From IMG/VR virus record IMGVR_UViG_3300020162_002824, positions 1 through 36,835 of that record: a stretch of 36,835 nucleotides of DNA, one strand, 5' to 3'. The stretch comes from a virus. The position numbers and the translations under genes were made by a program. Shown piece by piece: positions 12,787 to 21,420 of this stretch; the first letter of the stretch is position 1; each line of letters opens with the position of its first letter. The notes beneath the pieces are model-generated. The model searched no databases. It was not told where the DNA came from and was given only the letters and a program-made list of their open reading frames with translations.

Positions 12787-13862
12787 TGGATTTCGCGTTA
12801 AACATTCCAATTAATCCAGTCTCCTTTGGTCAGGTATCTCTAGCAATACTTAGAGAAATCTACCGAAGGGGGCTGGCTCCTTCTTTGCTTCCAATTGGAA
12901 ACGTTAATACTTCTTCTTGCGAAGACGATCCACAATTTTTAGAATGGATCAATAAATGTATTTCTAAATATAAGGAATCTCACGTTAGAGATATTCCCGT
13001 TATCAAACTTTGGCATCTTAATGGAAGTCATGAATCTATATCTAAAAAACAGATATTACTTTCATTCTACGAACTAGACTCTCCAACTACCTATGAAAAA
13101 AACGTCGCTAAAGGTAACATTACTGTATTTACAAATAAATATACAAAAGAAGTTTTTGATAAGCACGATATAGAAACTCATTTCGTTCCTCTCGGATTTG
13201 ACGCAAACACATTTTCTAATTTAAACAAGACATTCTTTGACGACGGAAGAATCACTTTTAATGTTTGCGGCAAAATAGAGCGCAGGAAAAATCAAGTTAG
13301 AGTTATCAAAAGCTGGCTAAAGAAATTTGGCAATGATAAAAAATATTCACTTCAAGCTTGCTGTTATAATTCTTTTATTTCTAAAGAGTTAAATGCGAAG
13401 ATTATAAACGACGCACTTGAAGGGAAAAGATATTTTAACTTCAATAATCTTGAATGGATGGAGAAGAATAAAACTTACAATGAATTTCTTAATTCTGCTG
13501 ATGTTGTTCTTGCTATGTCTAGTGGAGAAGGATGGGCTATTCCAGAATTTTCTTCTGTATCTATTGGCAAACATGCCGTAGTCTTAAACGCTCACGCTCA
13601 TACAACTTGGGCAAATGAAAAAAACTCAGTATTAATTAATTCATTAAAAGAGAAAATTGACTGTTACGATAATCTATTTTTTAAGAAAGGAATGGACACA
13701 AATCAAGGTCAATATTTTAATTATAATGAAGATGAATTTATTGCTGGGTGCGAAGAAGTTGTAAAACGAGTAGAAAGTAATAAAGTAAATGAAGAAGGCT
13801 TAAAACTTCAAACTGAATTTACTTATGAAAAAACAGTAGATCAGCTTTTAGCTTTAATTTAA
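12786..13862 (+). CDS. GT-B glycosyltransferase (GT1/GT4-like)
   Basis: A 358-residue glycosyltransferase that would transfer a sugar from a nucleotide donor. The C-terminal half has the typical GT4-like elements: TFNVCGKIERRKNQVRVIKS (start of the donor domain), FLNSADVVLAMSSGEGWAIP with the Glu of the 'EGWAIPEF' signature, and VVLNAHAHTTW. The N-terminal half begins NIPINPVSFGQVSLAILREI, with a Gly in the acceptor-domain loop. No membrane segment, so it is soluble. It is followed after one base by a small gene and then by GDP-mannose 4,6-dehydratase, so a deoxyhexose donor is plausible. Acceptor unknown. Confidence 0.85.
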   Translation: MDFALNIPINPVSFGQVSLAILREIYRRGLAPSLLPIGNVNTSSCEDDPQFLEWINKCISKYKESHVRDIPVIKLWHLNGSHESISKKQILLSFYELDSPTTYEKNVAKGNITVFTNKYTKEVFDKHDIETHFVPLGFDANTFSNLNKTFFDDGRITFNVCGKIERRKNQVRVIKSWLKKFGNDKKYSLQACCYNSFISKELNAKIINDALEGKRYFNFNNLEWMEKNKTYNEFLNSADVVLAMSSGEGWAIPEFSSVSIGKHAVVLNAHAHTTWANEKNSVLINSLKEKIDCYDNLFFKKGMDTNQGQYFNYNEDEFIAGCEEVVKRVESNKVNEEGLKLQTEFTYEKTVDQLLALI

Positions 13863-13863
13863 T

Positions 13864-14244
13864 ATGCCTATTTATTTATTTAAAAACCCTAAGACAGGTA
13901 AGATAAAAGAGGTTCTTCTTAGAATGAGTGAAGATCACGTTTATTCCGAAGAAGGAGTAAAGTGGGAAAGAGTTTTCACTATTCCTCAAGCGTCAATAGA
14001 CACTCAAATAGATGCATTTAGCGAAAGCGGGTTTAAAAATAAAACTTCAAACAAGAAAGAGACTCTTGGCGATTTAATGGACAGATCAAAAGAGCTTTCC
14101 GAAAAACGCAAAGATATTGCTGGAGAAGATCCAGTGCAAAAGAAATTTTTCGAAGATTACAGTAAAACTCGAAAAGGTAAAAAACACGCAAAAGACCCAT
14201 CTCGCGAAGTTAAATATAACAAGAAAATGTTCTCAATCGAATGA
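13864..14244 (+). CDS. FmdB-like N-terminus, cysteines lost; hypothetical
   Basis: A 126-residue protein. The first 30 residues, MPIYLFKNPKTGKIKEVLLR, align in spacing with FmdB-type zinc ribbons that begin 'MPiYeykC..CG..fe.lq', but both cysteine pairs are replaced (NPKTG), so it should not bind zinc. The rest is basic and helical (DLMDRSKELSEKRKDIAGED, then FFEDYSKTRKGKKHAKDPSR), probably nucleic-acid-contacting or disordered. Function unknown. The stop overlaps the gmd start as ATGA. Confidence 0.65.
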   Translation: MPIYLFKNPKTGKIKEVLLRMSEDHVYSEEGVKWERVFTIPQASIDTQIDAFSESGFKNKTSNKKETLGDLMDRSKELSEKRKDIAGEDPVQKKFFEDYSKTRKGKKHAKDPSREVKYNKKMFSIE

Positions 14245-15296
14245 AAATTTTATTAACTGGAATACTAGGTCAAGACGGGGCAAATATGGCGGAATATTTG
14301 CTAAAGAACACTGACGCTAAAATTTACGGCATGATTCGGAGGGCATCAAATCCGAATTTAATTAACTGCAAATCTTTTATTCATAACCCTAGAGTGGATT
14401 TAGTTTATGGAGATTTGTGCGATAGTGTAAGTATTCCAAGTTTAGTTCAAGATATTAAGCCTGATTATTTTATTAATTTTGGCGCACAAAGCTTTGTTGG
14501 TTGCAGTTGGGATATTCCTCTTCAAACATTTGACATCAACGCGACCGGAGTTGCTAGATGTCTTGAAGCAATTCGTCAACACCATCCAAAGTGTAGATTT
14601 TATTCTGCCGGAAGCAGCGAAGAATTTGGTGATGTAGTCTACTCTCCTCAAGATGAAAAGCACCCATTCAGACCTCGCAGTCCTTATGGAGCAAGTAAAG
14701 CCGCTGCTCATCACATAGTAAAAGTGTATCGCGAATCGTATAATTTATATGCTGTTCATGGAGTCTTGTTCAATCATGAAGGAACCAAGCGTGGAGCAGA
14801 ATTTGTTACTAGAAAAATATCTTTAGGAGCAGCACGAATTCATCATTCAATCAAAAATAATCTACCTTTTACTCCAATTGAATTGGGGAATTTAGATTCA
14901 AAGAGAGATTGGTCAGATTCAGAAGACTTCGTTGACGGCGTATGGAAGATGCTAAATCAAGAATCTCCAAAAGACTATGTTCTTTCCAGTAATGAAACGC
15001 ATACGATTAAAGAATTTGTAAATCTAGCATTCGTTTACGCAAACATCCCTTGCGCTTGGCACGGAGAAGGAGAACATAAAGAATTAAGTATTCAAACTAA
15101 TTTATTATCTCTTGGAGAAGCTCAGTCTTCAGTATTAGTTAAAATTAATCCTAAATTTTATAGACCAGCAGAAGTAGAAATTTTACTTGGCGATTCAAGC
15201 CTCGCCAGAAGAGAATTAGGATGGAAACCGAAAATTTCATTTGACAAGCTCGTCGAAAAAATGGTAAAGTTTGATATCGATAATTTTCAAAAGTAA
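14241..15296 (+). CDS. gmd: GDP-mannose 4,6-dehydratase
   Basis: A 351-residue extended short-chain dehydrogenase that converts GDP-D-mannose to GDP-4-keto-6-deoxy-D-mannose, the precursor of GDP-fucose, rhamnose and perosamine. The nucleotide-binding loop is LLTGILGQDGANMAEYLL. The catalytic centre is SAGSSEEFGD (Ser/Glu) plus Tyr149-Gly-Ala-Ser-Lys153 in RSPYGASKAAAHHIVKVYRE. GVLFNHEGTKRGAEFVTRKI and the RDWSDSEDFVDGVW strand are family hallmarks. Length is typical (about 350). No fucose synthase is in the window. Its product may go to the phage glycosyltransferases or be finished by host enzymes. Confidence 0.95.
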   Translation: MKILLTGILGQDGANMAEYLLKNTDAKIYGMIRRASNPNLINCKSFIHNPRVDLVYGDLCDSVSIPSLVQDIKPDYFINFGAQSFVGCSWDIPLQTFDINATGVARCLEAIRQHHPKCRFYSAGSSEEFGDVVYSPQDEKHPFRPRSPYGASKAAAHHIVKVYRESYNLYAVHGVLFNHEGTKRGAEFVTRKISLGAARIHHSIKNNLPFTPIELGNLDSKRDWSDSEDFVDGVWKMLNQESPKDYVLSSNETHTIKEFVNLAFVYANIPCAWHGEGEHKELSIQTNLLSLGEAQSSVLVKINPKFYRPAEVEILLGDSSLARRELGWKPKISFDKLVEKMVKFDIDNFQK

Positions 15297-15316
15297 ACGT
15301 AATATATAGTCCATCT

Positions 15317-17293
15317 ATGAGCGAATTAATTTTAACAGAAAGTTTTGTATCTAAATATAAAAATAAACAGCCTAATTGGGGCTTCAACGGTTTAGGGTAC
15401 ATCGTCTACAAGCGTACTTATGCGCGACTAAAGGATAACGGCAAAACAGAAGAATGGTTTGAAACTGTGCAACGATGCATTGAAGGCGCACAAAAAATTG
15501 GCGCACAATATACCCCAGAAGAAGCTGAACGTATTTATGATTATGTTTTTAATCTTAAGTGCAATTTTGCTGGTCGCATGCTTTGGCAACTTGGCACTTC
15601 TACTGTGGATCGTTTTGGTGCAAATTCTCTTCTCAATTGCTGGGCAACAGCAATGCGTGAGCCAAAGGCATTTCTTTTCTTATTTGAAAATCTCATGCTT
15701 GGCGGCGGAGTTGGTTATAGCATCCGTCGCGAAGATGTTCACGAACTTCCTAAAATCAAAAAAAGTGTAAATGTCATTCATGAAGCAACTAAAGACGCTG
15801 ATTATATTGTTCCAGATAAACGCGAAGGTTGGGTTAATCTGCTTTCAAAAGTTCTGGACGCTTTTTATGTTACAGGTAAATCTTTTTCGTATTCGACTAT
15901 TCTTATCAGAGGATACGGAGAACCAATCAAGGGTTTTGGCGGAAAGGCTTCTGGCCCACAAATCCTTATTGACGGAATCGATAAAATCACAAAAATCTTT
16001 CAGTCAAGAGAAAACAAGAAACTTCGCTCAATTGACGTTCTTGATATCTGTAACATTATTGGTAGTGTTGTTGTTGCTGGCAACGTTAGAAGGTCTGCTG
16101 AAATAGCCTTGGGAGATCCCGATGATATTCTTTATCTCCGCGCTAAGAATTGGGGAACAGGAAACGTCCCCAATTGGCGAGCGATGAGTAACAATACTAT
16201 CTACGTTGATAGCTATGATCATATTCTTGAAGAGATCTGGAAGAATGGTTACGAGATTAATAAAGACTCTGGCTATGCAAATGGTGAGCCTTACGGATTC
16301 TTTAACCTACCTCTCTCTCAAAAATTTGGACGAATCAAAGATGGTCCGATTTCAGAAAACCCAATGTATCCAACAGATATGGATAATTGCGAAATGACAA
16401 ATCCTTGTGCAGAAATTAGTCTTTCAAATTACGAATGCTGCAATCTTAGTGAACTTTATCTAAACAACATTGAAAGCAAAGAAGAGCTTATCGATTGCGC
16501 TCAACTTCTTTATAAGACTCAAAAAGCAATAGCTTCACTTCCGTTCATTCACGAAGAAACCAACAAGATCGTTCACAAGAACATGCGACTTGGACTTGGC
16601 ATCACTGGGGTTTGCCAGTCTTTGCACAAGCTTGATTGGCTCGACGATTGTTATACGTCTTTACGTTCTTTCGATAAGTCTTGGAGCAAGATTCGTGGTT
16701 GGCCTGAAAGCATTAAGCTTACCACTATCAAACCTTCTGGGACGTTGAGTCTTTTAGGTGGAGCAACTCCCGGTGTCCATCCAGCATTCAGTAAGTATTA
16801 TATGCGTACTGTTCGCATGTCTAGCTCTGACTCTTTGGTGCAAACATGCAAAGACATGGGATATTATGTTGAATTTTTAGTTAACTTTGATGGAACTGAA
16901 AATCGCGACACTGTAGTTGTTTATTTTCCATGCAAAACTCCTGAAGGATCTATTCTTACTAAAGATATGGATGTTCTTAAGCAGCTTGATATGGTCAAGA
17001 AGCTTCAAACCGTATGGTCCGACAACGCTGTTTCAGTAACAGCTTATTACAAGCCTGAAGAACTTGAGCCTCTAAAGGAGTGGCTAAAAGAAAACTATGA
17101 GCATAACATTAAGAGCGTTAGTTTTCTACTGTTTAAAGATCATGGATTCAAGCAAGCTCCATATCAGGAAATCGATGAATCCGCATACCTTGCCGCGAGC
17201 AGCAAGGTTAAGCCTTTATCAAATATGACTATCAATAGCAGCGAAATGCTAGATATGTCAGAATGCTCTTCTGGCGCATGTCCAATCAGGTAA
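15317..17293 (+). CDS. nrdJ: Monomeric class II (B12-dependent) ribonucleotide reductase
   Basis: A 658-residue adenosylcobalamin-dependent reductase of the monomeric Lactobacillus type, which reduces ribonucleoside triphosphates. Key residues are present: Cys364 in NPCAEISL (thiyl radical) with Glu366; the redox pair Cys108 (LLNCWATAM) and Cys375 (YECCNLSEL), spaced as in the L. leichmannii enzyme; and the C-terminal electron-relay pair Cys650/Cys655 (CSSGACPIR). GGGVGYSIRREDV and the radical-site loop IKPSGTLSLLGGATPGVHPA also fit. It is shorter than the 739-residue reference but shows no broken motif. Oxygen-independent chemistry would suit low-oxygen hosts and needs host B12. No cobalamin riboswitch is seen upstream; only an AT-rich TAATATATA (15300-15307) precedes it. 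Confidence 0.95.
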   Translation: MSELILTESFVSKYKNKQPNWGFNGLGYIVYKRTYARLKDNGKTEEWFETVQRCIEGAQKIGAQYTPEEAERIYDYVFNLKCNFAGRMLWQLGTSTVDRFGANSLLNCWATAMREPKAFLFLFENLMLGGGVGYSIRREDVHELPKIKKSVNVIHEATKDADYIVPDKREGWVNLLSKVLDAFYVTGKSFSYSTILIRGYGEPIKGFGGKASGPQILIDGIDKITKIFQSRENKKLRSIDVLDICNIIGSVVVAGNVRRSAEIALGDPDDILYLRAKNWGTGNVPNWRAMSNNTIYVDSYDHILEEIWKNGYEINKDSGYANGEPYGFFNLPLSQKFGRIKDGPISENPMYPTDMDNCEMTNPCAEISLSNYECCNLSELYLNNIESKEELIDCAQLLYKTQKAIASLPFIHEETNKIVHKNMRLGLGITGVCQSLHKLDWLDDCYTSLRSFDKSWSKIRGWPESIKLTTIKPSGTLSLLGGATPGVHPAFSKYYMRTVRMSSSDSLVQTCKDMGYYVEFLVNFDGTENRDTVVVYFPCKTPEGSILTKDMDVLKQLDMVKKLQTVWSDNAVSVTAYYKPEELEPLKEWLKENYEHNIKSVSFLLFKDHGFKQAPYQEIDESAYLAASSKVKPLSNMTINSSEMLDMSECSSGACPIR

Positions 17294-18054
17294 ATAAAAT
17301 ATTAATATCTGGCGGCATTGGAGACTTTCTGCAATGTATAGACGTTGCAGTTTGTCTTCCATCTACTTTTAAAGTTGTTGTTGTTACTCATTTTAAAGGC
17401 GCTGAGAAATTCTTCGCGCCTTTTTGTGACACAAAAAATTATGACTTTATTTATTTTGACGACTTATCTTCTTATTCAGAGGTTATGTCTTCTTTGGATA
17501 AATCTAATTTAATCAACTGCCCAAGATCTAAATTTATGGAGACCGCGTTTCCTTACGAAGTGCAGTCTCCTTTTGATAACGATAACGAAATAATTGGAAT
17601 ACATCCGTTTGGAAGCGGTTTTGCCAAGAACGCATACAATCAATTAAATTTTCCTGAAAAAAGAATCTCAAAAGAATGTGTTGAAAAAATAATAAAACCA
17701 GATAAGAATTATTTAATTTTTGGTAGCGAGAAAGAATCTTTAGAGTTTGACAACCTCAAAGATCTGACTAATGTATGTGTCGCAGCCCACCCAGATATAT
17801 GGGCAAGCTTAAGTCATATTCAACTTTGTAAAAAAGTAATCGCCGTTGATAGCTCAGTTAAAACGATGGCTTTAGTTAAAAAAATACCTACTTATCTAAT
17901 CGTAGGAGATTTTTCAGATGAAACTAGAGATAAGTTTTTTATTAATCCTTACTTAGACTCAGAATATTTGCAGGTTTTCAGAACCAAAGACCCTCAAAAG
18001 AATGACAAAGAAATCATTGAATTTATCGAAAAAGAAGTATATAAAAACAGTTAA
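17278..18054 (+). CDS. GT9-like glycosyltransferase
   Basis: A protein of about 258 residues resembling the heptosyltransferase family (GT9): NKILISGGIGDFLQCIDVAV matches the N-terminal 'kiLi...gigD.l...p.' loop. Later parts show IIGIHPFGSGFAKN, YLIFGSEKE and HPDIWASLSHIQLCKKVIAV followed by DSSVKTMALVKKIPTYLIVG, the 'D(S/T)...hla...g.p...lfG' donor site. Members transfer sugars onto lipid A core or related glycans. I start at the second ATG (MSNQVNK), which overlaps the RNR end by 16 bases; an ATG five codons earlier is possible. It sits between RNR and RecA, an odd place for a sugar gene. Confidence 0.78.
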   Translation: MSNQVNKILISGGIGDFLQCIDVAVCLPSTFKVVVVTHFKGAEKFFAPFCDTKNYDFIYFDDLSSYSEVMSSLDKSNLINCPRSKFMETAFPYEVQSPFDNDNEIIGIHPFGSGFAKNAYNQLNFPEKRISKECVEKIIKPDKNYLIFGSEKESLEFDNLKDLTNVCVAAHPDIWASLSHIQLCKKVIAVDSSVKTMALVKKIPTYLIVGDFSDETRDKFFINPYLDSEYLQVFRTKDPQKNDKEIIEFIEKEVYKNS

Positions 18055-18436
18055 TGGCGAAGAAGTAGTTTTTCAAAGTTTTGCCACTTATTTAATTGAT
18101 TTATTAATAGCTGATAAAAAAAACATCAGTTATCCCAGAGAGATAAAAATAGCGAAACAGCTTGGTCAAATTTGTTTAGATCAAAAATTTTGGGATTCTT
18201 TACCGGCAGAAAAAGTTAATTCTTTAAGCTTCTTTATAAAGAAGGATAATCAGGATATAATAAAGTATCAACACGATCTGTTTATTAAAAATAAATGGAC
18301 GGAATTCGTAAAAACCAAGAAAAACACCATTGACTTTACGAAGCAGGAAGTTATACTTTCTGAAACCAAAGTAGGCGAAGATATTAAAATAAAAAAGCCT
18401 ATTTTATCATTAAAAGATTTTATTAATTATGGCTAA
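18002..18436 (+). CDS. Hypothetical 144-aa basic protein upstream of RecA
   Basis: An unknown protein rich in Lys and Ile. Recognisable stretches are FQSFATYLIDLLIADKKNIS, REIKIAKQLGQICLDQKFWD and LSLKDFINYG; it is mostly helical with no signal or membrane helix. The ATG used lies 53 bases inside the upstream glycosyltransferase, and no later in-frame ATG exists; TTG five codons on is an alternative. The C-terminus overlaps the RecA start by 8 bases, so it may be a recombination or replication accessory protein, but that is context only. Confidence 0.65.
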   Translation: MTKKSLNLSKKKYIKTVNGEEVVFQSFATYLIDLLIADKKNISYPREIKIAKQLGQICLDQKFWDSLPAEKVNSLSFFIKKDNQDIIKYQHDLFIKNKWTEFVKTKKNTIDFTKQEVILSETKVGEDIKIKKPILSLKDFINYG

Positions 18437-19529
18437 GGCTCCAAAAAACCAAGATATAAACACTGTATCTTCAAAACTTTCTTCCCTAGATAAGTATCTA
18501 AAGGACAATTCAAATTACCATTTCGCTTTCGACAATCCTGTTGATTATGTAATTAGTAGCGGTAGTTTGGTTCTTGACATGGAAATGGGCGGCGGAATTC
18601 GCCCCGGTGTTACGCGATCAACAGGAATAACTGAAGGCGGAAAAACCTCAAACGCATTAGCGTTTGCTAGGAACTTTCAAAAAGCCCATCCTGACAATGG
18701 CGTTATAGTTTATATTAAAGGCGAAGGAAGACTTTCCAAGCAAATTATATCTAGGTCTGGAGTAGATACGAATCCGGCTAAGTGGAAGGTGATTCCTACA
18801 AATGATTTTGAATTTGTAATTGATATGATTAGGGATGTTACAAAGTTGAATCCTGATGGTCATTATTACATGTTCATTATCGATTCGCTAGACTCTCTAG
18901 TTCCTAGGAATGATATCGAAAAAGGAGCAAGCGAAGCTGACAGAACTGCTGGCGGCGCACTTCTTACTTCAAATTTCTTGAGGAAGATGGCTAATTATTT
19001 TTCCGCAAAGGGGCATATCTGCTTTTTGATTTCTCAAGTTCGCTCTACAATTAAAATTAATCCCTACGAAAAAGGAGATCCAAAGGTTACAAACGCTAGT
19101 GGCGGCAATGCTGCACTGCATTATTCCGACTGGATTCTTGAATTTCAACAACGTTTTCAAAAGGATATTATTTTTGGTGGGCCAGATAACAAGACTCCTA
19201 TTGGTCATTGGTGTAAAATCATGTTCCGAAAGACTCCCAATGAAAAGACTGGCATTGAAGTAAAATATCCAATTAAATATGGCCGCGACAATGGCAATAG
19301 TATTTGGGTAGAATATGAGGTTATCGAACAATTAAAGGCTTGGGAAATGATCGAAGCTAAAACTGCTTGGATTACTGTATGCGACGACTTGATAAAGGAG
19401 CTTTCTGAAAATGGGTTTACAGTTCCTAAGCAGGTTCAAGGAATGGATAATTTCAGGAAGATGCTTGAAGAAGATCAAAACCTAACTAATTATCTATTTG
19501 AAAAATTTATCCGAGTTTTCAAGAAATGA
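18429..19529 (+). CDS. RecA/UvsX-like recombinase
   Basis: A 366-residue strand-exchange ATPase. The Walker A is G-I-T-E-G-G-K-T (residues 66-73), and the Walker B strand is YYMFIIDSLDSLVPR. IEKGASEADRTAGGALLTSN and FLISQVRSTIKINPYE match the RecA core, and ASGGNAALHYSDWILEFQ the loop 2/core end. The usual E-S-S of RecA's GPESSGKT is changed to T-E-G, as in divergent phage versions. It acts in recombination-dependent replication and repair. Next in the operon, through ATGA overlaps, are a PD-(D/E)XK nuclease, DnaB helicase and primase, so it belongs to the replication block. Confidence 0.92.
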   Translation: MAKAPKNQDINTVSSKLSSLDKYLKDNSNYHFAFDNPVDYVISSGSLVLDMEMGGGIRPGVTRSTGITEGGKTSNALAFARNFQKAHPDNGVIVYIKGEGRLSKQIISRSGVDTNPAKWKVIPTNDFEFVIDMIRDVTKLNPDGHYYMFIIDSLDSLVPRNDIEKGASEADRTAGGALLTSNFLRKMANYFSAKGHICFLISQVRSTIKINPYEKGDPKVTNASGGNAALHYSDWILEFQQRFQKDIIFGGPDNKTPIGHWCKIMFRKTPNEKTGIEVKYPIKYGRDNGNSIWVEYEVIEQLKAWEMIEAKTAWITVCDDLIKELSENGFTVPKQVQGMDNFRKMLEEDQNLTNYLFEKFIRVFKK

Positions 19530-19942
19530 GATTGCTTTCATTATCAGGTAAACTTGTTAGTAAAAATGTTAATAAATATCGGGTAAATTGGTCTAAAAAA
19601 TCTAGATCAAATATTCAATTTGAAGTTAAACAATTTTTATTAAAGCACTGGGAGAACCACATCGTCTACGAAGAATTTCCCGTGTATGGCAGCAGAATGA
19701 AGGTTGACTTTCTCAACGCTACCCGTAAGATAGCTGTAGAGGTGAACGGCGCACAGCATACCTCTTTTAATAAATTCTTTCATCAAAACTCTCGCGCTAA
19801 ATATCTTTCGTCGATTCAAAGGGATTACGAAAAATATGAATGGCTTATAAAAAACGATTATAAGTTTATCGAGCTTGAACAAGGAGACATGAAGGAGCTT
19901 TCAGCAGTTTTTATTTTCAATAAATTCGGTATCGAAATATGA
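19526..19942 (+). CDS. PD-(D/E)XK-type small endonuclease (DUF559/VSR-like)
   Basis: A 138-residue protein with the core YGSRMKVDFLNATRKIAVEV followed by N-G-A-Q-H. Asp61, Glu72 and Gln77-His78 form the typical 'D-x(n)-E-x-N/D-G-x-Q/H' site of DUF559, Vsr-like and DUF2726 nucleases. FEVKQFLLKHWENHIVYEEF upstream supplies the first helix with Glu. It could resolve or trim recombination intermediates, given its place between RecA and the helicase with start and stop overlaps on both sides. Substrate specificity cannot be read from the sequence. Confidence 0.8.
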   Translation: MRLLSLSGKLVSKNVNKYRVNWSKKSRSNIQFEVKQFLLKHWENHIVYEEFPVYGSRMKVDFLNATRKIAVEVNGAQHTSFNKFFHQNSRAKYLSSIQRDYEKYEWLIKNDYKFIELEQGDMKELSAVFIFNKFGIEI

Positions 19943-21420
19943 CAATTTATTCACTACAAGTAGAAAAGCACGTTATTGCTGGTATCTTCAAAAATAAAGA
20001 TATTCTTTGCGAACTTGTAAACTTCGTCTCTGAAAAAGACTTCTACAATGAAGTTCATTCGACGATCTTTCTGGTATGTAAAAACCTATATCTTAACAAG
20101 CAAGAGATCGATAAAGTTCTTGTCGCTCAAAAGATAAAAGATCTTGGAGTTTCATTTAAAGATGAGATTAATATCTTTGATTATGTAGAAAGCATTACTT
20201 TTGCTCAATTAAACGAAAAAGCTACAGTTGAAGCGGCAAAAGAACTTATCAAATTCCGCGTTCGAAGGGAAATGTTTTATACAGGAGAAAAGATTAAAAA
20301 CACTGCTCAAAAAGCAGGTGACGAGTCTTTAAATGATTTTATTATTAACTGCGATAAGATTTATGCAGATAAAGTTTCTAGCATCGAAATAGACGAGAAG
20401 CCATGTAATCTATTTGAAACTATCGCAGAAAAAGTAGAAGATCGCGGTAATAACATTAAAGATGATACTGGATTAGTTACTCCTTATCCAGAATTTAATC
20501 GTCTTTATGGCGGTCTTCGTCCCGGTAATATTTATGCGATTGTATCTCGTCCCGGCCAAGGTAAAACGACTTGGATTAATGATATTTGTCTAAAAACTTC
20601 TCTTAAGAATAATGTTAAAGCCCTTATTTTGGATACCGAAATGAGTGCAGAAGAAATGCAATTTCGCATGATTTCTTCTATATCAGGAGTACCAATGTGG
20701 TATGTGGAAACTGGCAATTGGCGCAGGAACGTCGAAATGACAAAAAAAGTCAGAGAGGCTTTGAAAAAAGTTGCAGATTATAAATATTATCATTATAGAG
20801 TTGGTAGCAAAAACATTGATGAAATTTGCTCTCTAGTTAAACGGTGGTATTATAAAGAAGTAGGTCGCGGAAATCAATGTATTGTAGCTTACGACTATGT
20901 AAAATTAACTGGCGAAAAGATTGGGCAAAACTGGGCGGAACATCAAGTCATTGGCGAAAAAATTGATAAATTAAAAAGACTATCTGAAGAGATCAATTGC
21001 CCAATTATCACCGCGATGCAAATGAATCGAAGTGGTGAGAACTTTAATCGTAAAGGCGCGGCAGTAGTTGACGATAGCTCTGCAATCGCTCTTTCTGATC
21101 GTTTACAATGGTTCGCGTCATTTGTAGCCATCTTCCGCCGCAAAACTGTAGACGAAATCGCTGTTGATGGAGAAAATTTTGGCAGTCACAAATTGGTCCC
21201 AATTAAAACCAGATTCCAAGGTAAAGATGCTGCCGGTCATCATGACTTAGTAAAGCGTAGAAACGAACAAGGAGAAATAGCTTATCAGAATAATTTCCTT
21301 AATTTTAATGTTAATAGTTTTAACGTAGAAGAAAAAGGATCTCTCGACGATATCGTTAAGGTCGAAAATGAACAATTCGAACTAAAAGACCAAGAGAAAG
21401 AAGATAGTGGAACTCTATGA
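19939..21420 (+). CDS. DnaB-type replicative DNA helicase
   Basis: A 493-residue hexameric helicase. The N-terminal helical domain (residues 1-105) has the DnaB start SLQVEKHVIAGIFKNKDILC. The RecA-like ATPase domain carries Walker A at 203-211 (VSRPGQGKTTWINDI), the 'lLDTEMSAEEMQFRMIS' H1a-type element and Walker B CIVAYDYVKLTGE. The Gln/Arg finger region is ITAMQMNRSGENFNRKG, followed by the ALSDRLQW and RFQGKDAAGHHD parts. The last 30 residues are acidic, a possible docking tail. It works with the primase that follows through an ATGA overlap, as in the T4 gp41/gp61 pair. Confidence 0.93.
   Translation: MTIYSLQVEKHVIAGIFKNKDILCELVNFVSEKDFYNEVHSTIFLVCKNLYLNKQEIDKVLVAQKIKDLGVSFKDEINIFDYVESITFAQLNEKATVEAAKELIKFRVRREMFYTGEKIKNTAQKAGDESLNDFIINCDKIYADKVSSIEIDEKPCNLFETIAEKVEDRGNNIKDDTGLVTPYPEFNRLYGGLRPGNIYAIVSRPGQGKTTWINDICLKTSLKNNVKALILDTEMSAEEMQFRMISSISGVPMWYVETGNWRRNVEMTKKVREALKKVADYKYYHYRVGSKNIDEICSLVKRWYYKEVGRGNQCIVAYDYVKLTGEKIGQNWAEHQVIGEKIDKLKRLSEEINCPIITAMQMNRSGENFNRKGAAVVDDSSAIALSDRLQWFASFVAIFRRKTVDEIAVDGENFGSHKLVPIKTRFQGKDAAGHHDLVKRRNEQGEIAYQNNFLNFNVNSFNVEEKGSLDDIVKVENEQFELKDQEKEDSGTL

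Noticed and set aside
15297-15316. Cobalamin riboswitch before the B12-dependent RNR
   Set aside because: The gap is 20 bases and nothing like a B12 box is present in it.
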